A DNA stretch of 16,179 nucleotides, taken from the NCBI GenBank assembly GCA_040512755.1, contig JBEVEP010000354.1, positions 1-16,179 of the forward strand. The letters run 5' to 3'. The notes beneath the pieces were generated by a model. It had not been told where the DNA came from and did no database searches. It was given only the letters and a program-made list of their open reading frames with translations. Below, piece after piece: positions 8,248 to 14,959 of this stretch (its first letter is position 1; the number at the start of each line of letters is the position of its first letter). Position numbers and translations under genes: made by a program. This DNA is from JBEVEP01 sp040512755 (GTDB lineage Bacteria; Pseudomonadota; Alphaproteobacteria; Rhizobiales; Rhizobiaceae).

Positions 8248-8886
8248 CTATCGCCCGAGGCGCGAAGCCTGGCGGGCCAGAGCTTCGATCTCGTCCCACT
8301 TGCCTGCTTTGACCAGATTGTCGGGCGCCACCCAGGATCCGCCGATGCAGATGACGTTAGGCAGGTCGAGATAGTCCTTCGCGTTTCCGGTTCCGATACC
8401 GCCGGTCGGGCAAAACCGGATTCCTGCGAAGGGAGATGCAAGCGACTTGAGGAACGCAGCGCCGCCAGCCTGTTCCGCGGGGAAAAACTTCAGGAAGTCG
8501 AGACCGGCCTCCTGGGCTGTCATGATCTCGCTTGGCGTGATTGCGCCGGGCAGCAAGGGCACATCGCTGTTGCCGCCAGCGGCGAGCACCTCTTTTGTCA
8601 GGCCCGGGCTCACGATGAAGCGTGAACCGGCCTTTGCTGCCTCTTCGAACTGCGCGGCCGACAGGATCGTGCCTGCGCCAACAATCGCTTCCTCGACCTC
8701 GCCGGCGGCGCGGCGGATCGCCTCGACCGCCTCCGGAGTTCGTAGTGTGATCTCAATCATCCGCAAGCCGCCTTTGGCCAAAGCCTGCGCCAATGGCACG
8801 GCATCCTCGGCGCGCTCGATCTTCAGCACCGGAATGACAGGTTGCCCGTCAAGCAGCGACAGGAGCAATTCGGACTTGTTGGACAT
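8248..8886 (-). CDS. eda: 2-dehydro-3-deoxy-6-phosphogluconate (KDPG) aldolase
   Basis: This class I aldolase of 212 residues splits KDPG into pyruvate and glyceraldehyde 3-phosphate, the last step specific to the Entner-Doudoroff pathway. The family signatures are present in order: VIPVLKI near residue 17, the catalytic glutamate in MIEITLRT (about 43-50), GAGTILSAAQ (about 70-79), the SPGLTKEV loop, and the Schiff-base lysine in DFLKFFPAE at about 130-136, followed by CPTGGIG. Length matches the family. The start is well fixed by a perfect AGGAGGT four bases before the ATG at 8884-8886. The pathway partners edd and zwf are not in the window. Two overlapping palindromes lie upstream. A related KDPGal aldolase for galactonate catabolism is the alternative, but length and motifs fit Eda. 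Confidence 0.93.
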   Translation of the reverse strand: MSNKSELLLSLLDGQPVIPVLKIERAEDAVPLAQALAKGGLRMIEITLRTPEAVEAIRRAAGEVEEAIVGAGTILSAAQFEEAAKAGSRFIVSPGLTKEVLAAGGNSDVPLLPGAITPSEIMTAQEAGLDFLKFFPAEQAGGAAFLKSLASPFAGIRFCPTGGIGTGNAKDYLDLPNVICIGGSWVAPDNLVKAGKWDEIEALARQASRLGR

Positions 8887-8902
8887 GGTGACCTCCTGTC
8901 GT

Positions 8903-8922
8903 TTGAAATTTCAATCGATTTA
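8903..8922. promoter_or_regulatory. Overlapping palindromes at the eda promoter, candidate operator
   Basis: TTGAAATTTCAA (8903-8914) is a perfect 12-bp palindrome beginning 17 bp upstream of the eda start. It overlaps TTCAATCGATTTAA, an imperfect palindrome with six of seven pairs around a central CG, the symmetry typical of LacI-family operators. The position suits repressor control of eda. The cognate regulator is not visible. Confidence 0.4.
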
Positions 8923-8966
8923 ACAAATCAGCTTTTCCGAGTCCACCCGCAAGCCGCCGACCACCT

Positions 8967-9674
8967 TTACGGGCGGCGAAAGAGCGCGGCAAACCAGGCT
9001 GGTACGAGGCGGATTCCATTTTCGGTGGCGGGTTTCACCTTCGTTACGGGGAGCGCAAATCCGAACCTGTGTTCCACTTTACCGGCCGATGTCGCGTTAT
9101 GTCGTGCGTAGGCTGCCGCAATCTTTCGATCATAACCGTGACGTGCATAGGCCGGACCGTTATAGCCCCGCGCGAAGCCTGTCCAGTCCCGCTTTCGCAG
9201 TGATCCGAGCAGGCCAGCTTTCTCAATGTACCTGGCCATCAATCGTGCCTGGCCGCCAGCGCCTGAGCGTGCCTCCGCCACCAGCGCATCAATGCCGGCA
9301 TAGCCGAGCCACGCCCAGTGCGCGCCCATCACCTGGCCGAGCCCCCAGGAAACGGATTCGTAGGCAGCCCGGCGGTTGATCGCGGCCGCGCGGTCCAGCA
9401 TGCGCCAACGCGCGATCTGCGTGACCGGATTGGCGATTTTGCCAGCAACGGGAGAGGCAAGCCCTGCCTTTCGCGCGATGTCCCTTTCCGCCGGGGCAAG
9501 CCGCCGGTCGAAATAGTGGCCTTCGAAGCGGATGAGCGGCTCGTGGCGCGTTTCGACGCTGGCGAACGCCTTGCCGCCGCTTTCGACTTCGGCGACCGCA
9601 ATCAGCGTGGCGGGTTCGATTCCCAACTCGTTGGCGACGGCTGCAATTTCGGCGATGGTTTTGTCGGTAAACAT
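8967..9674 (-). CDS. N-acetylmuramidase domain protein (DUF3380, phage-endolysin type)
   Basis: The 235-residue product is almost entirely a DUF3380 muramidase domain, which cleaves the glycan strand of peptidoglycan and is best known from phage endolysins. Visible motifs are AVAEVESGGKAF (about 26-37, with the likely catalytic glutamate E29 or E31), the conserved EPLIRFEGHYF (45-55), SWGLGQVMG (109-117) and FARGYNGPAYARHGYDRKIA (about 167-186). The start at ATG 9672-9674 is supported by AAGGG seven bases upstream. An upstream in-frame extension to 9773 would add 33 basic residues before the domain and lacks support. There is no signal peptide or transmembrane segment. No holin, spanin or other phage gene is nearby. 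It lies 80 bp upstream of eda on the same strand, beyond which eda has its own ribosome binding site and candidate operator. Confidence 0.82.
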   Translation of the reverse strand: MFTDKTIAEIAAVANELGIEPATLIAVAEVESGGKAFASVETRHEPLIRFEGHYFDRRLAPAERDIARKAGLASPVAGKIANPVTQIARWRMLDRAAAINRRAAYESVSWGLGQVMGAHWAWLGYAGIDALVAEARSGAGGQARLMARYIEKAGLLGSLRKRDWTGFARGYNGPAYARHGYDRKIAAAYARHNATSAGKVEHRFGFALPVTKVKPATENGIRLVPAWFAALFRRP

Positions 9675-9824
9675 GGCTGGCCCTTTCCGTTTTGGCCGAT
9701 TATCGGGCACTCCTTGGGTGCGTGGATGGAGTTCGAGTATTTTCCCGGCGCCCTTACGCTTGTCGCGTGCCATGAAAGGTGCACAGCCTTGAAAGAGGCC
9801 GCGTAAGCCGTTACGGCGTTCGCC

Positions 9825-10754
9825 ATGAATTCATCCGTGCCGCCATCAGCCTTTCGCGTCGCCGCGCTCTATCGGTTCTGCCGGTTGGACGCGTTCGAAA
9901 CGCTGCGTGAACCGCTGGCCCGTTTTTGCGGCGCGCGGGGTATCAAGGGCACGTTGTTGCTCGCCCGCGAGGGCATCAACGGTACAGTGGCGGGCAGCGA
10001 GGCAGCCATTGCCGCCCTCATTGCGCATCTGGAATCCATTCCCGGCCTTGCCGGCATGGAGCTCAAGTACAGCACTGCCGCCGAGATGCCTTTTCACCGG
10101 ATGAAAGTGCGGCTGAAAAAAGAAATCGTGACCATGGGGGTGAGCGACTTAAACCCCGTCGCGAGCGCTGGTTCCTATGTCGAACCGGCCGAGTGGAACG
10201 CTCTGATTTCCGATCCCGGCACCGTCGTCATCGACACCCGCAACGACTACGAGGTGGCGATCGGCACGTTCCGGAACGCGGTCGATCCCAGGACTAAAAG
10301 CTTCCGGGACTTCCCCGAATGGGTCGAGCGTCACCGGGACGCACTGGAAGGCCGCAAGGTGGCGATGTTCTGCACCGGCGGCATCCGCTGCGAAAAGGCG
10401 ACTGCCTATGTGCGGTCGCTCGGGCTTGAGGAGGTCTACCATCTCAAGGGTGGCATCCTGAAGTACCTCGAACAAGTGCCGTCCGATGAAAGCCTTTGGG
10501 AAGGCGAGTGCTTCGTTTTCGACGAGCGTGTTTCCGTCGGCCACGGATTGGTCGAAGGCGATGCGGAACTCTGCCGCGCCTGCCGTCATCCGCTCACCCG
10601 CGAGGATCGGCAGTCTTCGTTTTATTGCGAAGGCGTGTCCTGCCCACATTGCCACAGCACGCGAAGCGAAGAGGATCGCCAGCGCTATGCTGAACGCCAT
10701 CGACAGGTGGCGCTCGCTGCTGCGCGTGGCGCGCGACGACATATCGGCAGCTAG
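9825..10754 (+). CDS. trhO: tRNA uridine(34) hydroxylase TrhO (rhodanese-like)
   Basis: This 309-residue protein matches the TrhO/YceA family, which uses oxygen to hydroxylate U34 of certain tRNAs to 5-hydroxyuridine. The N-terminal domain carries LLLAREGINGTVAGS (about 44-58). The rhodanese domain (about 125-225) has VIDTRNDYEVAIGTF and the active loop FCTGGIRCEKA with C183 and C189, then HLKGGILKYLE. A C-terminal region holds CRAC and a CPHC pair typical of the family, probably binding metal. The start codon is ATG 9825, close to the RVAALYRF segment where the family begins. No Shine-Dalgarno is seen, and a small hairpin lies just upstream. The gene is divergent from the muramidase. Its TAG stop runs directly into a palindromic repeat element. 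Confidence 0.93.
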   Translation: MNSSVPPSAFRVAALYRFCRLDAFETLREPLARFCGARGIKGTLLLAREGINGTVAGSEAAIAALIAHLESIPGLAGMELKYSTAAEMPFHRMKVRLKKEIVTMGVSDLNPVASAGSYVEPAEWNALISDPGTVVIDTRNDYEVAIGTFRNAVDPRTKSFRDFPEWVERHRDALEGRKVAMFCTGGIRCEKATAYVRSLGLEEVYHLKGGILKYLEQVPSDESLWEGECFVFDERVSVGHGLVEGDAELCRACRHPLTREDRQSSFYCEGVSCPHCHSTRSEEDRQRYAERHRQVALAAARGARRHIGS

Positions 10755-10855
10755 AGCATGATCCCGAAAAGTGCGTAGCGGTTTTCGGAAAAGGTCATGC
10801 GAAAATCAAAGAGTTACAGCACGATGACGACGCCAGGAAAAATCATGGTGCTCCA
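10753..10855 (+). repeat. Palindromic intergenic repeat, copy 1 (upstream of the DUF533/TerB gene)
   Basis: This element of about 100 bp begins AGAGCATGATCCCGA at the stop codon of trhO. Its first part is an inverted repeat (GCATGA with TCATGC, and CCGAAAA with TTTTCGG). Its second part is a stem built from AGCAC (10818-10822) and GTGCT (10848-10852). A second copy in the same orientation lies at 11702-11825. I recall repeats of this type being abundant between genes in rhizobial genomes, but this could not be checked here. It may act as a 3' end structure for trhO. Confidence 0.85.
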
Positions 10856-10987
10856 GCAGCGCGTCCGTCATTGTAATGTCGCGAAGGGCTGTCTACCTCA
10901 GGCTTCACCTCGTCCGGCGCGGCGGGAATGAACGACACTTTCAAGCGTGATCCGACATTCATAGAGGTCATGATCAAGGAGGCTGGC

Positions 10988-11689
10988 ATGTTTGATCCGA
11001 AACAGTTGCTTGACGAGTTGCTGGGTTCGAAAATTCCCGGAACTGAATCGACCGTTCGCGACAAGGCCAGCGAAGTGACGCAGCTTGCCAAGGACAACCC
11101 ACTTGCCACTGGCGCGCTGGCTGCCGTCCTGCTGGGCACCGGCGCCGGCCGCGCCGTCACGGGTTCCGCGATCAAGCTGGGCGGGCTCGCGGCAATCGCC
11201 GGTCTCGCTTACAAGGCCTACCAGAACTACCAGACCGGAGACAAACCGGAGGAAGCCGCCGCCCGCGAGCCGGAACTGCTGCCGGCGCCGGAGGACACCA
11301 GCTTCCATCCTTCCCAGGCGCCTCAGGGCGAGCAGGAATTCGCGTTGACGCTGGTGCGCGCCATGATCGCGGCTGCCAAGGCGGATGGCCACATCGATGA
11401 ATCCGAGCGCAAGAAGATCGCCGACAAGCTCGGCCTTTCAGGCATCGGCCCCGAGGCGCAGCAATTCCTCGTCGAGGAACTGGAGAAGCCAACCGATCTG
11501 GACGAACTCGTTGGGTCGGCAACCACGGACGCGCAGAAGATCGAGCTTTACACTGCCTCGCGTCTTACGATCGCGCCGGATTCCCGGGCCGAGCGCGGTT
11601 ATCTGGATCTGCTTGCGGGCCGGCTTCAGCTGCCGGACGCGCTGGTAGAGCACGTCGAGGCGACGGTCTCCCAAGCCACGAAAGCCTGA
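10988..11689 (+). CDS. DUF533 / TerB-like family protein
   Basis: The 233-residue product begins MFDPKQLLDELLG, as is usual for the DUF533 family. It has a glycine- and alanine-rich hydrophobic stretch at about 40-80 (ALAAVLLGTGAGRAV, LGGLAAIAGLAYKAY) that may associate with the membrane, and then a Pro/Glu-rich linker. The C-terminal half (about 115-228) is a helical TerB-like domain with AMIAAAKADGHIDESERKKI, a pattern seen in tellurite-resistance protein B and relatives. The biochemical role of this family is not established. The start at ATG 10988 is chosen because AAGGAGG lies five bases upstream. An ATG 60 bp upstream has no such signal. It stands alone between two direct copies of the palindromic repeat, and the downstream copy starts 12 bp after its stop codon. 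Confidence 0.87.
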   Translation: MFDPKQLLDELLGSKIPGTESTVRDKASEVTQLAKDNPLATGALAAVLLGTGAGRAVTGSAIKLGGLAAIAGLAYKAYQNYQTGDKPEEAAAREPELLPAPEDTSFHPSQAPQGEQEFALTLVRAMIAAAKADGHIDESERKKIADKLGLSGIGPEAQQFLVEELEKPTDLDELVGSATTDAQKIELYTASRLTIAPDSRAERGYLDLLAGRLQLPDALVEHVEATVSQATKA

Positions 11690-11701
11690 CCTTCGCCATC
11701 G

Positions 11702-11825
11702 AGAGCATGATCCCGAACCGAAGGTCAGCGAAGCAAAAAGTGTGTAGCGGTTTTCGGAAAAGATCATGCGGAAATCAAAGAGTTAGAGCGCGGTGACGAC
11801 TCCGGGAAAAATCTTCGCGCTCTAA
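11702..11825 (+). repeat. Palindromic intergenic repeat, copy 2 (downstream of the DUF533/TerB gene)
   Basis: This is the direct repeat of 10753-10855. It begins with the same AGAGCATGATCCCGA and shares GTAGCGGTTTTCGGAAAAG and AATCAAAGAGTTA. It carries a 20-bp insertion at 11717-11736 relative to copy 1. Its ends GCATGATC and GATCATGC pair perfectly. The second stem is a perfect 10-bp inverted repeat, TTAGAGCGCG (11783-11792) with CGCGCTCTAA (11816-11825). Confidence 0.88.
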
Positions 11826-11847
11826 AGGAGGCGGGCGCTGTCCCTTG

Positions 11848-11997
11848 TCAAATCGCCGGAGGGCAGCGTATGGTCCGCGTGCTGCCGTCGGCGATGATGC
11901 GCTGCTGCAGCACCGGCCAGTCAAGCCGGTCTGGGCGGTAGTGGATGGCCGCCTCTGAGTGAAGGGTTTGCTGCCAACCGGGTCGCGGTTGTCTCCG
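11848..11997 (-). pseudogene. Possible 5'-truncated gene relic in the modA leader region
   Basis: The gap between the repeat and modA (11826-12083) holds no convincing intact gene. On the minus strand, 49 codons are open before a TGA at 11848-11850, ending IIADGSTRTIRCPPAI. Codon third positions are mostly G or C, as in coding DNA here. There is no ATG or good start codon and an in-frame stop lies just upstream (11998-12000). It may be the surviving tail of a lost gene, or chance. I do not recognise the family. Confidence 0.2.
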
Positions 11998-12027
11998 TCA
12001 TGCCCACCATCACATCCGGAAGTCCGT

Positions 12028-12045
12028 CCCGCTCATGGGAGCGGG
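12028..12045 (+). promoter_or_regulatory. Hairpin in the modA 5' leader
   Basis: CCCGCTC and GAGCGGG form a perfect 7-bp stem with an ATGG loop, 38 bp upstream of the modA start codon. There is no T run, so it is not a typical terminator. It could be a leader structure affecting modA expression. No ModE-type box or clear molybdenum-cofactor riboswitch was recognised. Confidence 0.35.
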
Positions 12046-12083
12046 CGTCCCCGTATGAATGGTTGGCACGAAAGGATGACATC

Positions 12084-12830
12084 ATGAAAAGGCGCCTGTT
12101 TCTGGCACTCGCCCTGTTTCTCGGATTTGCGCCCCTTGCAGCGCATGCGCAGGAGACGATCACCGTCTTTGCTGCGGCAAGTATGAAGGATGCACTGGAG
12201 GAAGCTTCGAAAGCCTACGAAGCCGAAAGTGGCGCGAAGGTTGTGCTTTCGCTGGCTGCAAGCTCGGTGCTTGCCAAACAGATCGAAGCCGGCGCACCGG
12301 CCGATGCTTTTGTCTCGGCAGACCTCGCGTGGATGGACTGGCTCGCTGAACGCAATCTGATAAAGCCCGACACGCGGCGCGAGCTCGCTGGCAATACGCT
12401 GATCATTGCCGGAAAGCCCGGCTCGAGCGCGGTTACTGATCCGGCCACGGTTTTGTCCGCCGGGCGTTTTGCGATGGGTGATCCCGAGCATGTGCCGGCG
12501 GGCAAATACGCCAAGTCCGCACTCGAGAAGCTGGGAATCTGGGAGAAGGTCCAGCCCAATGCGGTTCTTGCCGAGAATGTGCGCGTGGCGCTTGAATTTG
12601 TCCGCAAGGGGGAAGTCGGCGCGGCAATCGTCTATGGCTCCGACCGCAACGCTGCGCCGGAACTGGCGAGCGTCTTTACGTTTCCAGACGACAGCCACCC
12701 GCCGATCATCTATCCGGCTGCTGTGACGGTGAAGGGCAAGCCCTCGGCAGCGGGCTTCCTCGACTATCTGACAGGCGAGAAGGGGCAGGCGATCTTCGCA
12801 AAGCTGGGTTTCAAGCCAGTCGAGCCGTAA
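12084..12830 (+). CDS. modA: Molybdate ABC transporter, periplasmic substrate-binding protein
   Basis: This 248-residue protein has a signal peptide (MKRR followed by a hydrophobic core, likely cleavage after A22 in AHA). The mature protein starts ETITVFAAASMKDALEE, the standard ModA beginning, with the oxyanion-binding serine at 33. SLAASSVLAKQIEAG (about 56-70) supplies the second serine site, PADAFVSAD follows, and IVYGSD near residue 178 carries the conserved tyrosine. It captures molybdate (and possibly tungstate) in the periplasm and delivers it to ModBC. The start at ATG 12084 is supported by AAAGGA seven bases upstream and by the signal peptide. An upstream extension to 12000 would bury the signal sequence. 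modB starts 10 bp after its stop, so the two are co-transcribed. Confidence 0.95.
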   Translation: MKRRLFLALALFLGFAPLAAHAQETITVFAAASMKDALEEASKAYEAESGAKVVLSLAASSVLAKQIEAGAPADAFVSADLAWMDWLAERNLIKPDTRRELAGNTLIIAGKPGSSAVTDPATVLSAGRFAMGDPEHVPAGKYAKSALEKLGIWEKVQPNAVLAENVRVALEFVRKGEVGAAIVYGSDRNAAPELASVFTFPDDSHPPIIYPAAVTVKGKPSAAGFLDYLTGEKGQAIFAKLGFKPVEP

Positions 12831-12840
12831 GGCAAGCCGG

Positions 12841-13521
12841 GTGAGCGAAAGCGATATCGCCATCGTCCTGCTTTCGGCCAAGGTCGCCTCGGTCGCGATC
12901 ATCGCCGCGCTCGCGCCGGCCTTTGCGGTGGCATGGGTGCTGGCGCGGGGCGCTTTTCCAGGCAAAGGCGTACTGCAGGCTGTCGTGACGCTGCCACTGG
13001 TCCTGCCACCCGTCGCGACCGGATACACGCTGCTCTCCCTCTTCGGCTCGAATGGCCCGCTTGGCCGCTTCTTCGAGACGGTCTTCGGCCTCACATTCGC
13101 CTTCCGGTGGACGGGTGCGGCCCTTGCCGCCGGCGTGATGGCCTTCCCCTTGCTCGTGCGCCCGATCCGCCTGTCGATCGAGGCTGTGGACCAGGGGCTC
13201 GAGGAGGCGGCGCGAACGCTTGGGGCATCGCGAATCATGACCTTTCTTACGGTTACCCTGCCGCTGGTCGTGCCCGGCGTTATCGCCGGTGCGGTGCTCG
13301 GCTTTGCCAAGGCCCTTGGCGAGTTCGGCGCCACAATCACATTCGTGTCCAACATTCCCGGCGAAACGCAAACGCTGTCGCTCGCGATCTACTCCTTCAT
13401 GCAAAGTCCGACGGGTGATGCGGCGGCCAGGCGGCTCATCGTCATCTCAGTCGCCATCGCCTTTGCCGCCATCCTGGCTTCCGAATGGATCGCTATGTGG
13501 TTCAGGCGGAGGAAATCGTGA
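12841..13521 (+). CDS. modB: Molybdate ABC transporter, permease subunit
   Basis: This integral membrane protein of 226 residues has about five hydrophobic segments, beginning at residues 7-35 and ending with VISVAIAFAAILASEWI. It forms the molybdate channel in the inner membrane. The EAA loop that docks with the ATPase is clear: EEAARTLGASRIMTFLTVTLP at about 120-140, then the typical ALGEFGATITFVSN. The N-terminal LPLVLPPVATGY is also typical of ModB. Translation starts at GTG 12841, with AAGG eight bases upstream, 10 bp after modA. Its TGA stop overlaps the GTG start of modC, giving tight translational coupling. Confidence 0.95.
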   Translation: MSESDIAIVLLSAKVASVAIIAALAPAFAVAWVLARGAFPGKGVLQAVVTLPLVLPPVATGYTLLSLFGSNGPLGRFFETVFGLTFAFRWTGAALAAGVMAFPLLVRPIRLSIEAVDQGLEEAARTLGASRIMTFLTVTLPLVVPGVIAGAVLGFAKALGEFGATITFVSNIPGETQTLSLAIYSFMQSPTGDAAARRLIVISVAIAFAAILASEWIAMWFRRRKS

Positions 13522-14660
13522 CGAACGTCCTCAGCGTGTCCGTCAGCGGCGAGGCCGGTAGCTTCCCCGTGGAGGCACATTTCGAGGCAGGCCGCGGCAT
13601 CACGGCGTTGTTCGGGGCCTCAGGGGCCGGCAAGACGACTGTCCTGAAAATGATCGCCGGCACGAACAGGCCGCACACGGGCCGCATCGTGGCCGGCGGG
13701 CGCGTGCTCTTCGACCGGGCGGCCGGTGTCGACCTGGCGCCCTCAAAGCGGCAGGTCGGGTTCGTGTTCCAGGACGGGAGGCTCTTCCCGCATCTGTCCG
13801 TGCGGCGCAATCTGGACTATGCGCGCTGGGCGGGCCGCCGCGCCGCGGTCAGGCCATTCGCGGAGGTGGTGGCGCTCCTGGGGCTCGAACACCATCTGGA
13901 CCGCAGTCCGGACACGCTTTCTGGCGGAGAACGCCAACGGGTGGCGATCGGCCGCGCGCTTCTGTCCGATCCCGCCATATTGATCCTGGACGAGCCGCTT
14001 TCCTCGCTCGACCACGCGCGGCGAGGGGAGATCATGCCCTACCTCGAGGCGATCCGTGAGGAAACGAGCATTCCGATCCTCTATGTCAGCCACGAGATCG
14101 ACGAGATCGCACGGCTGGCCGATACGCTTGTCGTAATGACTGGTGGCAAGACGATCGCCGCAGGTCCGGCGCCCCAGGTTTTTGGCAATCCGAATGTTTT
14201 GCCGATCCTGGGACGGGAAAGGGCAGGTTCGCTGATCGAGGGAATCGTCACTGCGATCGATGCTGGATTCGGTCTGGCCAATGTCGACGCGGAAGGCGCG
14301 GCGCTTGAGATTCCGGCCGACGGGCTTCGCGTGGGCCAGCATGTGCGGTTGAGGATACAGGCGAACGACGTGGCGGTCGCGGCAACCAGACCGGAAGACC
14401 TCTCCGTGCGAAACATCATCCGATGCCAGATCGACACTATCTCCTCCGATGCTGGCAGTCCGCACTGTTCGATCGGGCTTGCGATCGGGAGCCAGCGGCT
14501 CCAGGCAAGGATCACCCGGAAATCCCTGGTGGAACTTGGTCTTGGCGTGGGCGGTACAGTCCACGCCCTGCTCAAGGCTGTGTCGGTCGAACGCCATGCC
14601 ATGCCGCTTCTACCGATCCCTCAAGTAGGAGACGGAACAGTAGGGCCGCGGGTGCGATAG
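13518..14660 (+). CDS. modC: Molybdate ABC transporter, ATP-binding protein
   Basis: This 380-residue ATPase energises ModB. It has Walker A GASGAGKTT (33-41), Q-loop Q85 in VFQDGRLFPHLSV, signature LSGGERQ (134-140), Walker B ILILDE (154-159) and the switch histidine H192 in YVSHEIDE. The C-terminal region (about 296-357, SVRNIIRCQI to VHALLKAVSV) is a molybdate-binding Mop-like domain, which marks ModC among ABC ATPases and allows feedback by molybdate. The start is GTG 13518, with GGAGG five bases upstream. It overlaps the modB stop by four bases (GTGA). A longer reading from 13485 would lie within modB and lacks a signal. No modE or other mod gene is nearby. The terminator found downstream is 145 bp away and probably belongs to another transcript. 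Confidence 0.95.
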   Translation: MTNVLSVSVSGEAGSFPVEAHFEAGRGITALFGASGAGKTTVLKMIAGTNRPHTGRIVAGGRVLFDRAAGVDLAPSKRQVGFVFQDGRLFPHLSVRRNLDYARWAGRRAAVRPFAEVVALLGLEHHLDRSPDTLSGGERQRVAIGRALLSDPAILILDEPLSSLDHARRGEIMPYLEAIREETSIPILYVSHEIDEIARLADTLVVMTGGKTIAAGPAPQVFGNPNVLPILGRERAGSLIEGIVTAIDAGFGLANVDAEGAALEIPADGLRVGQHVRLRIQANDVAVAATRPEDLSVRNIIRCQIDTISSDAGSPHCSIGLAIGSQRLQARITRKSLVELGLGVGGTVHALLKAVSVERHAMPLLPIPQVGDGTVGPRVR

Positions 14661-14721
14661 AGTGCACAAAGGACGGAACGCACCGAATGTGCTACAATAG
14701 TGTGCAGGTAATCTCGCAGCG

Positions 14722-14736
14722 TTAAGGGTCCTTTAA
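14722..14736 (+). promoter_or_regulatory. Perfect CtrA-type box TTAA-N7-TTAA
   Basis: TTAAGGGTCCTTTAA, followed by CC, matches the full CtrA consensus TTAA-N7-TTAAC on the plus strand. It lies 62 bp downstream of modC. CtrA-activated promoters usually place this box around -35, which would put a transcription start near 14760, just before a stem-loop and terminator with no open frame. A -10-like CATCAT lies at 14748-14753, which fits that start. Confidence 0.6.
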
Positions 14737-14759
14737 CCTCGCAGGCGCATCATTTTTTC

Positions 14760-14832
14760 TGGTCGGATCAGCCTATCTTCCTCCCAGGCCGGGTCCGAAT
14801 CAGGGGGCGGTCTTCCATTGACCGCCCTTTTT
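14760..14832 (+). ncRNA. Candidate trans-acting small RNA (5' end estimated)
   Basis: About 73 nt lie between the inferred start behind a CtrA box and a strong terminator. The first stem-loop pairs TCGGA (14763-14767) with TCCGA (14794-14798) and GCC (14771-14773) with GGC (14787-14789). Its 13-base loop contains CTTCCTCCC, complementary to Shine-Dalgarno sequences. The second is the terminator hairpin ending in five Ts. There is no reading frame of any length. This is the usual layout of Hfq-dependent rhizobial sRNAs that block ribosome binding. I do not recognise a named family. The 5' end is inferred from promoter geometry, and a start further upstream near 14705, behind TACAAT (14693-14698), is possible. 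Confidence 0.5.
14805..14832 (+). terminator. Strong Rho-independent terminator
   Basis: GGGCGGTC (14805-14812) and GACCGCCC (14820-14827) form a perfect 8-bp stem with a seven-base loop, followed by TTTTT. It is 145 bp after modC and 127 bp before the dehydrogenase. It most likely ends the candidate small RNA, and would also stop any readthrough from modC. Confidence 0.88.
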
Positions 14833-14959
14833 GTGGTCCTTGCCACCGCGCCTTCCATCTGCAATTCCGGAGAAGACAGGCCGCTTGACCTTTGTCAGGC
14901 TGCCGTGCCCAAGAGATTGCTAAAGATCAAACCGTTCGCAGACCGGGAGGGAAAGCACC

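Noticed and set aside
12064..12070. TGGCACG resembling a sigma-54 -24 element before modA
   Set aside because: No TTGC-type -12 element follows at the right distance, and the sequence overlaps the modA ribosome binding site.
12033..13355. Long minus-strand open frame (440 codons) opposite modA and modB
   Set aside because: It is antisense to two well-supported genes with clear domains and ribosome binding sites. Its product is Arg/Ala/Ser-rich without recognisable motifs, as expected of a high-GC shadow frame.
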